Shown here: positions 36,139 to 44,377 of the stretch, piece by piece
How positions within the stretch are numbered: the first letter of the stretch is position 1
Layout: the number at the start of each line of letters is the position of its first letter
NCBI RefSeq assembly: GCF_043642205.1
Contig: NZ_JBHZSG010000002.1
Coordinates: 1 to 64,000 of the forward strand
DNA: 64,000 bases
Source: Thalassotalea_A litorea
GTDB taxonomy: Bacteria; Pseudomonadota; Gammaproteobacteria; Enterobacterales; Alteromonadaceae
Direction: 5' to 3'
The notes under the pieces: model-generated
Database searches by the model: none
Seen by the model: the letters and a program-made list of their open reading frames with translations, nothing else
Told to the model about the DNA's origin: nothing
Position numbers and translations under genes: made by a program

Positions 36139-37068
36139 GAAATAAAAGTGAGTAGCTGTAACTATGGTTCAGCCAAAAGCCCTTTTTCTTTATTGTCTAG
36201 TAATTAAACAAAAGAACCGGGCAAAAAGCCAGCATTGTTAACGATTTACCCGAAGATAAAGACGGGAACGACGTAGAGTTGTGTGGATTCAATACAAAGT
36301 TTTGAGGGGATTGATACAAAGCTTTAGGGTGACAAAGCTGGTTTGCCTTCCGACGAAGCCCTCCTACCTCAACGCGCAGCCATCCCGTCATTCCCAGCTG
36401 CGCAGCTACCCCGTCATTCCCAGACACTACTGGGAATCTAACGCAAAAGCAGATCCCCATCTGCGCAGCCACCCCGTCATTCCCAGACACTACTGGGAAT
36501 CTAAAGCAAAAGCAGATCCCCATCTGCCCAGCCGTTCCGGCTTGACTGGCTTTTCACCACGAAGTTGTCACCTAAAAACCTGCCGGAACTAAGGTTTTAT
36601 CCACCCGACGAAGTCGTCACCCAAAACGCGCGTAGCTAACGGTGCGTTTTATCCATTTGCGCAGCCATCCTGTCATTCCCAGATACTACTGGGAATCTAA
36701 CGAAAGAGCAGATCCCCACTTCCGTGAGGATGACGTAGTGGGGTGAGGATGACGAAATAAGGTGCGCGTTAAAGCACACCTCGGGAGACTACCCGTACCG
36801 TCATTCCCAGATACTACTGGGAATCTAAAACAAAAGCAGATCCCCACTTTCGTGAGGATGACGAGGTTTATTGTAAGTGTGACTACCCTTTCCGTCATTC
36901 CCAGATACTACTGGGAATCTAACGCAAAAGCAGATCCCCACTTTCGTGAGGATGACGTAGTGGGGTGAGCACGACGGAAGGGGGCGATGACGTAGTGGGG
37001 GAGGTTGGCAGAAGGAGTGAAGGGTACGGGCGGAGTGAGACGAACGAAAGTTGTCCCGCAATGGTAGC
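36139..37068. repeat. REP-like, CAGCTGCGCAG and CCACC repeats
   Basis: No gene is supported. About 36139-36340 looks unique. From 36360 on there are CGTCATTCCCAGCTGCGCAGC units, five REP-like copies (starting near 36412, 36476, 36672, 36798 and 36893), a 48-bp-type module (about 36563-36605) and an AAAACGCGCGTAGCTA module (about 36613-36652). Spacers such as GATGACGTAGTGGGGTGAG recur. It leads directly into the GTACCCGAA array. Confidence 0.85.
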
Positions 37069-37440
37069 GTACCCGAAGAGGCTTTATGGCGTCGTACCCG
37101 AACCAATCTTTGATTGTGTACTCGAAATGAATCACAGGTTCATGTACCCGAAGCAACGTTTTATGTTGCGTACCCGAAGAGGCCTTTACGGCCTCGTACC
37201 CGAACCAATCTTTGATTGTGTACCCGAAATGAATCAAAGATTCATGTACCCGAAGCAACGTTTTATGTTGCGTACCCGAAGAGACGTTACGGCCTCGTAC
37301 CCGAACCAACCTTTGATTGTGTACCCGAAATGAATCACAGGTTCATGTACCCGAAGCAACGTTTTATGTTGCGTACCCGAAAAGCCTTTAGGGGCTCGTA
37401 CCCGAACCAATCTTCGATTGTGCACTCGAAGGGGGTGTGG
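37069..37440. repeat. GTACCCGAA linker-hairpin array, 102-bp super-repeat
   Basis: A constant 9-base linker GTACCCGAA alternates with four different hairpins, always in the same order: GAGGC...GCCTC, CAATC TTT GATTG, ATGAATC AAA GATTCAT and GCAAC GTTTTAT GTTGC. The set of four modules (about 102 bp) begins at 37069, 37170, 37272 and 37373, giving 3.6 copies. Stems carry variants that keep or wobble the pairing, for example GAATC/GATTC and GAATC/GGTTC. It lies 100 bp upstream of ftsB. Confidence 0.92.
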
Positions 37441-37544
37441 TTTATCGCGTACTGTCATTAATCAAATATTCATGTACGAGCGGCTAGCCTTTGTTTTTCC
37501 GCCTTGCTATCATGACAATAACTCCGTCTTTAACGTTTAACTAC

Positions 37545-37823
37545 ATGAAAATCATCAATGCCATACTGATTATTCTAGTGCTGTTATTACAGTACCGGCT
37601 TTGGTTTGGCAAAAATAGTATCGGTGATTATCTGACGCTCGAACAACGCGTTATCCACCAAAGTGAGCAAAATCAAAAGCTCCAGCAGCGTAATAAACTT
37701 GTCTATGCTGATATTGATGATTTAAAAAATGGCTTGGAAGCCATTGAAGAAAATGCCAGAAATGAACTTGGTATGATAAAAGACGGCGAAGTATTTTTCC
37801 GGGTCATTCCTAAAGAGAACTAA
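37545..37823 (+). CDS. ftsB: Cell division protein FtsB
   Basis: A 92-residue bitopic inner-membrane protein of the divisome that forms a complex with FtsL and FtsQ. A single membrane helix (residues about 3-20, IINAILIILVLLLQYRLWFG) is followed by a periplasmic coiled coil (about 30-70) and the conserved ENARNELGMIKDGEVFFRV end. I chose the ATG at 37545, since it gives the typical N-terminus directly before the helix; an upstream in-frame ATG adds an unconserved 18 residues. The ispD start follows 3 bp after the stop, the conserved ftsB-ispD-ispF order. Confidence 0.94.
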   Translation: MKIINAILIILVLLLQYRLWFGKNSIGDYLTLEQRVIHQSEQNQKLQQRNKLVYADIDDLKNGLEAIEENARNELGMIKDGEVFFRVIPKEN

Positions 37824-37825
37824 TC

Positions 37826-38656
37826 GTGATCGATAATGACGATAACCTTCAGGTACCAGTTGTGGTGCCGGCGGCTGGCATTGGCAAACGTATGGCCAGC
37901 GAAATCCCCAAACAATATTTACCTTTGGCAGGTAAAACCATTCTTGAATGCACCGTTGAGCGGTTGCTGAGTCATCCCAATATTTCCTTCGTTGTGCTGG
38001 CACTTAATCCCGAAGACACGTACTTTGCAACATTAGAGCTGGCTAAGCACAAAAATGTTATCACGGTTATCGGTGGCAAAGAACGCTGTGATTCGGTTCT
38101 ATCAGGGTTAGCTGCCGTAGAAAAACTCTCAGCCAGTCGTGGTACTCGAAAAAATGCCAGTACCAGTACCAATGCAAGTAACAGCACCAGTACTCATGCA
38201 AGTAATAGCACCAGTAACAGCACCAGCAACATCGTACTGGTGCATGATGCCGCGCGACCATGTGTCACCCATGATGACATAAGCCGTTTACTCGAACATT
38301 ACCATACCACCCACCGCGGCGGCATTTTAGCCAGTAAAGTACGGGACACCATGAAGCGTAGCACCGGTGATAACCAAATCAGCCATAGTGAGCCCAGAGA
38401 AAACCTGTGGCATGCCTTAACCCCACAATTGTTTAAGACCGACGAGTTAATCATCGCCCTTAGCAAAGCCTTAGACGATAATCAGCTGGTTACCGACGAG
38501 GCTTCGGCCATGGAATATTGTCAATATGCCGCGGACGTTATTCCCGGTCGAGCCGATAATATTAAAGTCACTCAACCCGAAGACTTACAGTTGGCCGAAT
38601 TTATTCTTCAGCAGCAACAAAAACAGCAGCATCAGGAGAGTTCAGAATGCGCATAG
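37826..38656 (+). CDS. ispD: 2-C-methyl-D-erythritol 4-phosphate cytidylyltransferase, with low-complexity insert
   Basis: A 276-residue MEP-pathway enzyme making CDP-methylerythritol from MEP and CTP. The N-terminal VVVPAAGIGKRMASEIPKQY (CTP site), LVHDAARPCV and DEASAMEY motifs are intact. It is about 40 residues longer than E. coli IspD (236). The excess is a Ser/Thr/Asn-rich run (about residues 102-135) just before the conserved LVHDAARPC strand. The DNA there is a near-perfect 24-bp direct repeat (ATGCAAGTAA(C/T)AGCACCAGTA at 38172 and 38196) plus shorter units. The start is a GTG. It overlaps ispF by 10 bp. Confidence 0.95.
   Translation: MIDNDDNLQVPVVVPAAGIGKRMASEIPKQYLPLAGKTILECTVERLLSHPNISFVVLALNPEDTYFATLELAKHKNVITVIGGKERCDSVLSGLAAVEKLSASRGTRKNASTSTNASNSTSTHASNSTSNSTSNIVLVHDAARPCVTHDDISRLLEHYHTTHRGGILASKVRDTMKRSTGDNQISHSEPRENLWHALTPQLFKTDELIIALSKALDDNQLVTDEASAMEYCQYAADVIPGRADNIKVTQPEDLQLAEFILQQQQKQQHQESSECA
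38131..38230 (+). repeat. In-frame coding repeat inside ispD
   Basis: Units built from AGTA(C/A)C, AGCACC and GCAAGTAA repeat in steps of 3, 6, 12 and 24 bp, encoding alternating Ser, Thr and Asn. All units are multiples of three, so expansion or loss would change length without a frameshift. Confidence 0.85.
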
Positions 38657-39156
38657 GACACGGTTTTGATGTTCATAAATTTGGTGGACAAGGGCCGGTC
38701 ACCCTGGCGGGCGTGAAAATTGATTTCGATCAGGGGTTTATTGCCCATTCTGATGGCGATGTCGCCATTCATGCCTTGTGTGATGCCATTTTAGGTGCCT
38801 TATGTTTGGGCGATATTGGTAATCACTTTCCTGATGACCAGGACCAATACGAAAACATCGACTCGCGGATATTATTACGCCATGTCGTCAGTTTGATGCA
38901 ACAAAAAGCCTATAAAATTGGTAATGTGGATTTGACTATCATCGCTCAGGCACCGCGCATTGCTCCGCATTTGCTATTGATGCGTGAGACCCTGGCAAAA
39001 GACTTACAAGCCGACATTGAACAAGTCAATGTTAAGGCGACTACGACAGAGAAATTAGGGTACGTGGGGCGCAAAGAAGGCGTTAGCGTGCATGCTGTGG
39101 CATTATTACTCGAAGACGCTGAGCGTAAATTGACCCGGGACGACACCAAATCATGA
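38647..39156 (+). CDS. ispF: 2-C-methyl-D-erythritol 2,4-cyclodiphosphate synthase
   Basis: A 169-residue MEP-pathway enzyme, a trimer that cyclises CDP-ME 2-phosphate with loss of CMP. Metal-binding GHGFDVHKFG at the N-terminus and AHSDGDVAIHALCDAILGA are intact, with TTTEKLGYVGRKEGV near the C-terminus. About ten residues longer than E. coli IspF (159), because of a polar tail EDAERKLTRDDTKS. It overlaps ispD at its start and truD (ATGA) at its end, so it is translationally coupled on both sides. Confidence 0.97.
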   Translation: MRIGHGFDVHKFGGQGPVTLAGVKIDFDQGFIAHSDGDVAIHALCDAILGALCLGDIGNHFPDDQDQYENIDSRILLRHVVSLMQQKAYKIGNVDLTIIAQAPRIAPHLLLMRETLAKDLQADIEQVNVKATTTEKLGYVGRKEGVSVHAVALLLEDAERKLTRDDTKS

Positions 39157-40277
39157 GCGATAACAACATCGAATCTCAAAGCCAGAGCCAAAACCAGAGC
39201 CAAAACCCACTCGCCAAAACGGAACTCGCATACCTTTATCAAAAACCCGACTCAGAAGGTATGATCCGCAGTACCTTTGAAGATTTTAAAGTATTCGAAA
39301 TTTTACCATTTGAGTTTAGCGGCGAAGGCGAGCACCTGGTATTACACATTCGTAAAACCGGGGCGAATACTACCTTTGTTGCCCGTCAGCTGGCGCGTTA
39401 TTTTAAGGTCAAAGATGCCCTGGTATCATATGCGGGCCTTAAAGACCGCAACGCCGTTACCGAGCAATATTTTAGTATCCATTTGCCGGGGAAACCTGCG
39501 GATGATATTAGCACCCTGAATATTGAAGGGGTCGAAGTGCTGGCGAAATATCGCCATAATAAAAAGCTTAAAACCGGCGCCCTGTCGGGTAATCGCTTTG
39601 AGCTGGTGCTACGCAATGTCACCGATACTGACGATATATACCGACGCTGGGTTCAGGTGTGTAAATATGGCGTGCCCAATTATTTTGGCGAGCAACGTTT
39701 TGGTATTAATGGCAACAATTTAACCCGAGCTCAGCAGATGTTTGCTGGCGCAAAAATCAAAGATAAAAAGAAACGTGGCTTTTACTTATCGGCGGTGCGC
39801 TCGTTTTTATTCAACCAATTAGTGCACCAACGCATCGAAGCGAACGCGTTTAGCTCGCCACAAGCTGGTGATGTGATGATGATGTCAGGCAGTCAGTCGG
39901 TGTTTGCAATCGATGATGTTACTGCAGACATTAGCGAACGCTTCGCGCGTAATGACATTGATATCACCGCTGCCATGTGGGGCCGTGGTCAGGTTATGAC
40001 CTCGTTAAACGTGGCCGAGCAGGAACTGGCATTGGCACAAACGTTTTCTGAATACTGTCAGGGCCTTGAAACATTCGGCTTAAAACAAGAACGTCGTCGT
40101 ATTCGCTTAATGCCAACCGATGCTGATATTAGCCAAAAGGATGATACTGTAACCCTCGGTTTTACCTTGCCCGCAGGCAGTTTTGCGACAACGATATTGC
40201 GAGAGTTACTGAATTATCAGGACGCCAGTGAAATAAGAAGGACAGAACAATATGATGAAAATTCTGGTCAGCAATGA
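39153..40277 (+). CDS. truD: tRNA pseudouridine(13) synthase TruD
   Basis: A 374-residue pseudouridine synthase acting on U13 of tRNA-Glu. The catalytic Asp lies in YAGLKDRNAVTEQYFS (near residue 91), and the family motifs FEVFEILPFEFSGEGEH-like and NYFGEQRFG are present. E. coli TruD is 349 residues. The extra length includes an N-terminal Ser/Gln/Asn run (SQSQSQNQSQN) encoded by a 12-bp repeat CCAGAGCCAAAA (about 39180-39207). It starts with ATGA overlap on ispF and ends 26 bp into surE. Confidence 0.95.
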   Translation: MSDNNIESQSQSQNQSQNPLAKTELAYLYQKPDSEGMIRSTFEDFKVFEILPFEFSGEGEHLVLHIRKTGANTTFVARQLARYFKVKDALVSYAGLKDRNAVTEQYFSIHLPGKPADDISTLNIEGVEVLAKYRHNKKLKTGALSGNRFELVLRNVTDTDDIYRRWVQVCKYGVPNYFGEQRFGINGNNLTRAQQMFAGAKIKDKKKRGFYLSAVRSFLFNQLVHQRIEANAFSSPQAGDVMMMSGSQSVFAIDDVTADISERFARNDIDITAAMWGRGQVMTSLNVAEQELALAQTFSEYCQGLETFGLKQERRRIRLMPTDADISQKDDTVTLGFTLPAGSFATTILRELLNYQDASEIRRTEQYDENSGQQ

Positions 40278-41001
40278 TGATGGCGTTAACGCCAAAGGCA
40301 TCGCCGTTCTTAACGATGAACTGAGTCTGTTTGCGAAAACTCAGGTGATAGCCCCGGATCGCAACTGTTCCGGCGCCAGTAATTCATTAACGTTAGTAAA
40401 CCCATTGCGAGCAGAAACCTTAGCCAATGGTTTTGTTGCGGTAAATGGCACACCGACAGATTCTGTCCATTTGGGCATTTCCCAATTATTTGAAGGCACC
40501 CCAGATTTGGTGGTGGCAGGGATTAATCATGGCGCCAACCTTGGCGATGATGTCCTGTATTCTGGCACGGTAGCTGCAGCAACAGAAGGCCGGCACATGG
40601 GCCTACCAGCAATTGCGGTGTCGTTAGCTGGCCACGAACATTTTGAAACTGCGGCCATCGTTGCCGCGAAATTTATCAAACGTTTGGTAGAACATCCGTT
40701 AAATTCCGATCAAATCATCAATATTAATGTTCCTGATGTGCCGATTTCGGCATTAAAAGGCATCAAAGTGACCCGCCTTGGTCACCGCCATCGCGCGGAA
40801 ACCATGAAAAAGGTGCAAGATCCCTGGGGCCGAGATATCTTCTGGTATGGTTCACTAGGCTCCGGGTTAGATTGTGGTGAAGGCACGGATTTTGATGCCG
40901 TTGCAAACGGTTACGCCTCAATTACCCCATTGACGGTTGATATGACCGCATACCGAAGCCTAATGCCAATGACAGAGTGGGTAAATCAATTAACGCTATG
41001 A
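40252..41001 (+). CDS. surE: 5'/3'-nucleotidase SurE
   Basis: A 249-residue metal-dependent nucleoside-5'/3'-monophosphate phosphatase linked to stationary-phase survival. The active-site N-terminus is ILVSNDDGVNAKGI. Further on are APDRNCSGASNS, INHGANLGDDVLYSGTVAAA and GTPTDSVHLG. Length is near E. coli SurE (253). AAGGA lies 9 bases before the ATG at 40252; a second ATG follows at once. It overlaps truD and pcm, consistent with one long transcript down to nlpD-rpoS. Confidence 0.97.
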   Translation: MMKILVSNDDGVNAKGIAVLNDELSLFAKTQVIAPDRNCSGASNSLTLVNPLRAETLANGFVAVNGTPTDSVHLGISQLFEGTPDLVVAGINHGANLGDDVLYSGTVAAATEGRHMGLPAIAVSLAGHEHFETAAIVAAKFIKRLVEHPLNSDQIININVPDVPISALKGIKVTRLGHRHRAETMKKVQDPWGRDIFWYGSLGSGLDCGEGTDFDAVANGYASITPLTVDMTAYRSLMPMTEWVNQLTL

Positions 41002-41669
41002 GTATTGCCACATCTAAGGGCGGAAAATCGCAACGCTCGGGATTAATCCTGGCCAAGCAATTGCAGGCCAGCGGCATCAGTCAGACCAAAGTGCTTGCCG
41101 CGATTGCGAATTGTCCGCGACATTTGTTTGTTCCGGAAATCTTAGCCCACAAAGCCTATGATAATACCGCATTGCCAATAGGGCAGGGGCAGACGATATC
41201 GCAACCTTATATTGTTGCCCGAATGACAGAACTCATCACTGGTGCCGGCAATGACGCTAATAACGCTTGCGATAAGGTTCTAGAAATTGGCACCGGCTCT
41301 GGCTATCAAACCGCCATCCTGGCGCAGATCTTTGATAAGGTTTATTCAATTGAACGGATCAAATCGTTACAATGGCAAGCCAAACGACGATTGCGTAACC
41401 TGGACCTTCATAATGTTTCGATGAAGCACGGCGACGGTTGGAAAGGCTGGGCGAACAAAGGGCCGTTTAAAGCGATTATTGTCACCGCGGCACCATCAGA
41501 AATACCGCCGCAGTTGCTGGAACAGTTAGATGAAGGCGGAAAAATGATTATTCCCGTAGGCGATCATCAACAAACGTTACGACTCATTACCCGAAAAACA
41601 AATAATTTTGAACAACAAACCATTGAGGCTGTTCGTTTCGTGCCCCTGGTTCCAGGAGAACTCATTTGA
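40998..41669 (+). CDS. pcm: Protein-L-isoaspartate O-methyltransferase
   Basis: A 223-residue SAM enzyme repairing isoaspartyl damage in proteins. Signature motifs are PIGQGQTISQPYIVARM, VLEIGTGSGYQTAILA (SAM site), AIIVTAAPSEIP and VGDHQQTLRLI. I take the ATG at 40998 as start because it forms the typical ATGA overlap with the surE stop; a GTG 21 bp upstream is possible. E. coli Pcm has 208 residues. The short N-terminal extension is lysine- and serine-rich. Confidence 0.96.
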   Translation: MSIATSKGGKSQRSGLILAKQLQASGISQTKVLAAIANCPRHLFVPEILAHKAYDNTALPIGQGQTISQPYIVARMTELITGAGNDANNACDKVLEIGTGSGYQTAILAQIFDKVYSIERIKSLQWQAKRRLRNLDLHNVSMKHGDGWKGWANKGPFKAIIVTAAPSEIPPQLLEQLDEGGKMIIPVGDHQQTLRLITRKTNNFEQQTIEAVRFVPLVPGELI

Positions 41670-42244
41670 AAATTTTTACCGCATTATATGACTGGACGCT
41701 TAAATGGGCGGAGCACAAATTCGCCCCCGCCGTGTTATCGGTACTAACCTTTGCAGAATCGGTCTTTTTCCCAATTCCTCCCGATGTGTTGCTTGCCCCT
41801 ATGGTGTTGGCTAAACCCAAAAGTGCGTGGCGATTAGCGACGTTAACGACGGTTTCATCAGTGATCGGAGGAGTAGTCGGTTATTTTCTCGGTTATCTCA
41901 TGTTCGAACCTTTGATCCAGCCATTGTTAATTGAATTTAACTATATGGATAAATTTGAACATGCCATGGCGTGGTTTGAAAAATATGGGGTCTGGGTAGT
42001 GTTTCTGGCCGGTTTTTCACCCATCCCTTATAAAGTATTTACCTTGTCTGCCGGATTTTTACAGATGATGTTTTTGCCTTTTTTGATTGCTTCAGCCGTC
42101 GGCCGCGGCATGCGTTTCTTTTTAGTCGCGGGGTTAATCGCCTGGGGTGGTGCAAGAATGGAAGCCAAATTGCGTAAAAGCATTGACGTTATCGGTTGGA
42201 GTGTGGTTATTCTTGTGGTGATACTTTATTTTGTATTACGCTAA
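41666..42244 (+). CDS. yqaA: YqaA family inner-membrane protein (DedA/SNARE-associated-like)
   Basis: A 192-residue membrane protein of the DedA/VTT superfamily, with about four membrane segments. VLSVLTFAESVFFPIPPDVLL matches the family's E-x(3)-P-x-P-x(3) element, and FLAGFSPIPYKVFTLSAGF carries the conserved re-entrant Pro/Gly motif. The family includes undecaprenyl-phosphate and phospholipid transporters; for YqaA-type members the substrate is not settled. It begins with TTG overlapping the pcm stop. The position between pcm and nlpD is conserved in Shewanella-like genomes. Confidence 0.9.
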   Translation: MKIFTALYDWTLKWAEHKFAPAVLSVLTFAESVFFPIPPDVLLAPMVLAKPKSAWRLATLTTVSSVIGGVVGYFLGYLMFEPLIQPLLIEFNYMDKFEHAMAWFEKYGVWVVFLAGFSPIPYKVFTLSAGFLQMMFLPFLIASAVGRGMRFFLVAGLIAWGGARMEAKLRKSIDVIGWSVVILVVILYFVLR

Positions 42245-42300
42245 CCGATACAATAGATAAAAAATAAAAACGAACTAATTCATATTCCTATGTTGTTAAA

Positions 42301-43158
42301 ATGAGAGTCAATGTGTTGTTGAAAAAGGAAATTACTGCACTATTGATTGGTGTAACCTTGTTATTGAGTGCTTGTGCGGAACGGATAAAACCGGCAGAAG
42401 TGGTCTCTATTGGCGGCTCCAGGCCAACATTAGAAAGAGACAAAAATACACTTTCTGGTAAAAGTCATCAGGTCCAGGCAGGGGAGACGTTGTACTCGAT
42501 TGCCTGGCGTTCCGGTAATGATGTGAAAACCTTAGCGGCGTTAAATGATTTATCATCACCCTATCGGATCTACCCGGGGCAAGTCCTTGCTTTGGTTGGC
42601 TCAACCGCTGCTGCGAAGCGCCCTTCGGTAACGAAAAGCAGCACTAATAAGCCAAAAACCAAGACTGTCACAAAAACGCCACAAAAAACTCAAACAAAAG
42701 TAGTTGCAAATCAAAATTCGAAGGAGTATGTTAAAAAAAGTGACGAAAAAATAACCAATGTGAAGGTGCCGTCAATTAACTCTAAAGTCAGTTCCTGGCT
42801 TTGGCCAGTTAAAGGACAAGTCATCTCCGGTTTTTCGAGCGCGAAGCAAGGCAACAAAGGCATTGATATTGCCGGCGTTAAGGGCCAGGAAGTTAAAGCG
42901 TCAGCCGATGGGTTGATTGTCTATTCTGGCAATGCCTTGCGAGGATATGGAAACCTAATAATTATAAAACATAATGACGATTACTTAAGTGCCTATGCGC
43001 ATAACGACACCTTGCTGGTTCAGGAACAGCAAAACGTCAGAGCAGGCCAGGTAATTGCAAAAATGGGCAACACAGGTACCGACAGGACCATGTTGCATTT
43101 TGAAATTCGATTTCGGGGCAAGTCGGTGAATCCTGCAAGGTATTTACCGAAACGTTAA
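42301..43158 (+). CDS. nlpD: Murein hydrolase activator NlpD
   Basis: A 285-residue outer-membrane lipoprotein that activates AmiC amidase at the septum. The lipobox LLLSACAE places the lipidated Cys near residue 25. A LysM domain spans about 56-99 (HQVQAGETLYSIAWRSG...YPGQVLAL), followed by a Lys/Thr/Gln linker and a LytM (M23) domain from about 165. The M23 zinc ligands are degraded: GNKGID instead of HxGxD, and MLH instead of HxH. That fits an activator rather than an enzyme. In relatives the main rpoS promoter lies within nlpD. Confidence 0.95.
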   Translation: MRVNVLLKKEITALLIGVTLLLSACAERIKPAEVVSIGGSRPTLERDKNTLSGKSHQVQAGETLYSIAWRSGNDVKTLAALNDLSSPYRIYPGQVLALVGSTAAAKRPSVTKSSTNKPKTKTVTKTPQKTQTKVVANQNSKEYVKKSDEKITNVKVPSINSKVSSWLWPVKGQVISGFSSAKQGNKGIDIAGVKGQEVKASADGLIVYSGNALRGYGNLIIIKHNDDYLSAYAHNDTLLVQEQQNVRAGQVIAKMGNTGTDRTMLHFEIRFRGKSVNPARYLPKR

Positions 43159-43223
43159 TAATAAGCAGAGGCAAGACGTGAATAAAACCTAAAGTAAATT
43201 ACGATTAGTATTGGGAGATATTG

Positions 43224-44153
43224 ATGAGTAAAAGTAAAAGCATCGAAGCGGTTGTTGAAGACGTAGCCGAAATCAGCAAGACCAAGGAAGGAAGGATCGC
43301 TCCAGAGGAAACTGGCGCTAATCTGGATGCAACCCAGTTGTATCTCAGTGAAATTGGCTTTTCACCTTTATTGTCAGCCGAGGAAGAAGTTTATTTTTCT
43401 CGTAAGGCCTTAAAAGGTTGTGAAGCATCTCGAGCTCGAATGATCGAGAGCAACTTACGACTCGTTGTCAAAATCGCCCGACGATATAATAACCGTGGTT
43501 TACCCCTGTTAGATCTTATCGAAGAAGGTAATTTAGGTTTGATCCGAGCGGTCGAAAAATTTGACCCGGAACGTGGTTTTAGATTTTCTACTTATGCCAC
43601 ATGGTGGATCCGTCAAACCATCGAACGTGCCATTATGAACCAAACCCGCACGATTCGACTTCCCATTCATGTGGTTAAAGAACTCAATGTCTATTTGCGT
43701 GCTGCTCGTGAGCTAGTGCAAAAACTGGATCATGAGCCCACCGCCGAAGAAATCGCTGCCAAATTAGATGTCCCGGTTGCCGATGTCTCGAAAATGCTCA
43801 AATTAAATGAGCGCATCACTTCAGTAGATACGCCGTTTGCCGGCGATTCTGAAAAAGCCTTACTCGATGTTCTGGCCGATGAAAAAAGCCAGGGGCCAGA
43901 GTCCGATCTACAGGACAGCGATATTAAAGACAATATCGTGCATTGGCTAAATGAACTGAACTCAAAACAACGAGAAGTTCTCGCCCGCCGCTTCGGTTTG
44001 CTTGGCTATGAACCGGCAACCCTTGAAGATGTCGGCCTGGAAATCGGCTTAACCCGCGAGCGGGTTCGCCAAATCCAGGTAGAAGCCCTAAAACGCTTAC
44101 GCGATATCCTGTCTTCGCAGAACTTGAGCATAGAAGCGCTCTTCCAAAACTAA
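43224..44153 (+). CDS. rpoS: RNA polymerase sigma factor RpoS
   Basis: A 309-residue stationary-phase and general stress sigma factor (330 in E. coli). Region 1.2 DATQLYLSEIGFSPLLSAEEEV, region 2 NLRLVVKIARRYNNRGLPLLDLIEEG with GFRFSTYATWWIRQTIERAI, and region 4 AKLDVPVADVSKML plus TLEDVGLEIGLTRERVRQIQVEALKRLR are complete. I start at the ATG at 43224 after GGGAGA; a TTG directly before it is unlikely. A 12-bp hairpin overlaps the stop codon. Confidence 0.97.
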   Translation: MSKSKSIEAVVEDVAEISKTKEGRIAPEETGANLDATQLYLSEIGFSPLLSAEEEVYFSRKALKGCEASRARMIESNLRLVVKIARRYNNRGLPLLDLIEEGNLGLIRAVEKFDPERGFRFSTYATWWIRQTIERAIMNQTRTIRLPIHVVKELNVYLRAARELVQKLDHEPTAEEIAAKLDVPVADVSKMLKLNERITSVDTPFAGDSEKALLDVLADEKSQGPESDLQDSDIKDNIVHWLNELNSKQREVLARRFGLLGYEPATLEDVGLEIGLTRERVRQIQVEALKRLRDILSSQNLSIEALFQN

Positions 44154-44170
44154 TCTTCGATTAGTTTTGG
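44144..44170 (+). terminator. Perfect hairpin overlapping the rpoS stop codon
   Basis: CCAAAACTAATC, loop TTC, GATTAGTTTTGG: a perfect 12-bp stem whose left arm includes the TAA of rpoS. There is no T run after the stem, so it may act as an mRNA 3'-end stabiliser rather than a classical terminator. It also looks like the local linker-hairpin modules. Confidence 0.55.
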
Positions 44171-44377
44171 GTTGAAGAGGTAAGCGCTGCTGAGGTAAGT
44201 GAAGCCAAGCTTCACGGGTGGAAGAGGTAAGCTAAAGCTGGTGGGAGAAAAAGCATGTCTTCCACCTCCCACTACCGACTTCCACCCTGTCGCTTGTTCA
44301 AAGCTAAAGCTGGTGGGAGAAAAAGCATGTCTTCCACCTTCGACTTCCACCTCTCACCTTCGACTTTAGTCAGCTAC
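44171..44377. repeat. GGTAAGC...CTTCCACC repeats
   Basis: No gene is supported. Two near-identical ~45-bp copies (about 44230-44275 and 44301-44343) carry AGCTAAAGCT, then GGTGGGAGA, AAAAGCATG, TCTTCCACC. The last part is an imperfect hairpin between GGTGG and CCACC ends. A third copy is at about 44893-44940 and relatives occur at 46165-46380. GTGAAGC CAA GCTTCAC (about 44199-44215) is a further hairpin. Confidence 0.8.

Noticed and set aside
37069..37461. Open frames on both strands through the GTACCCGAA array
   Set aside because: Periodic translation of hairpin modules, equally open on both strands; no start signals.
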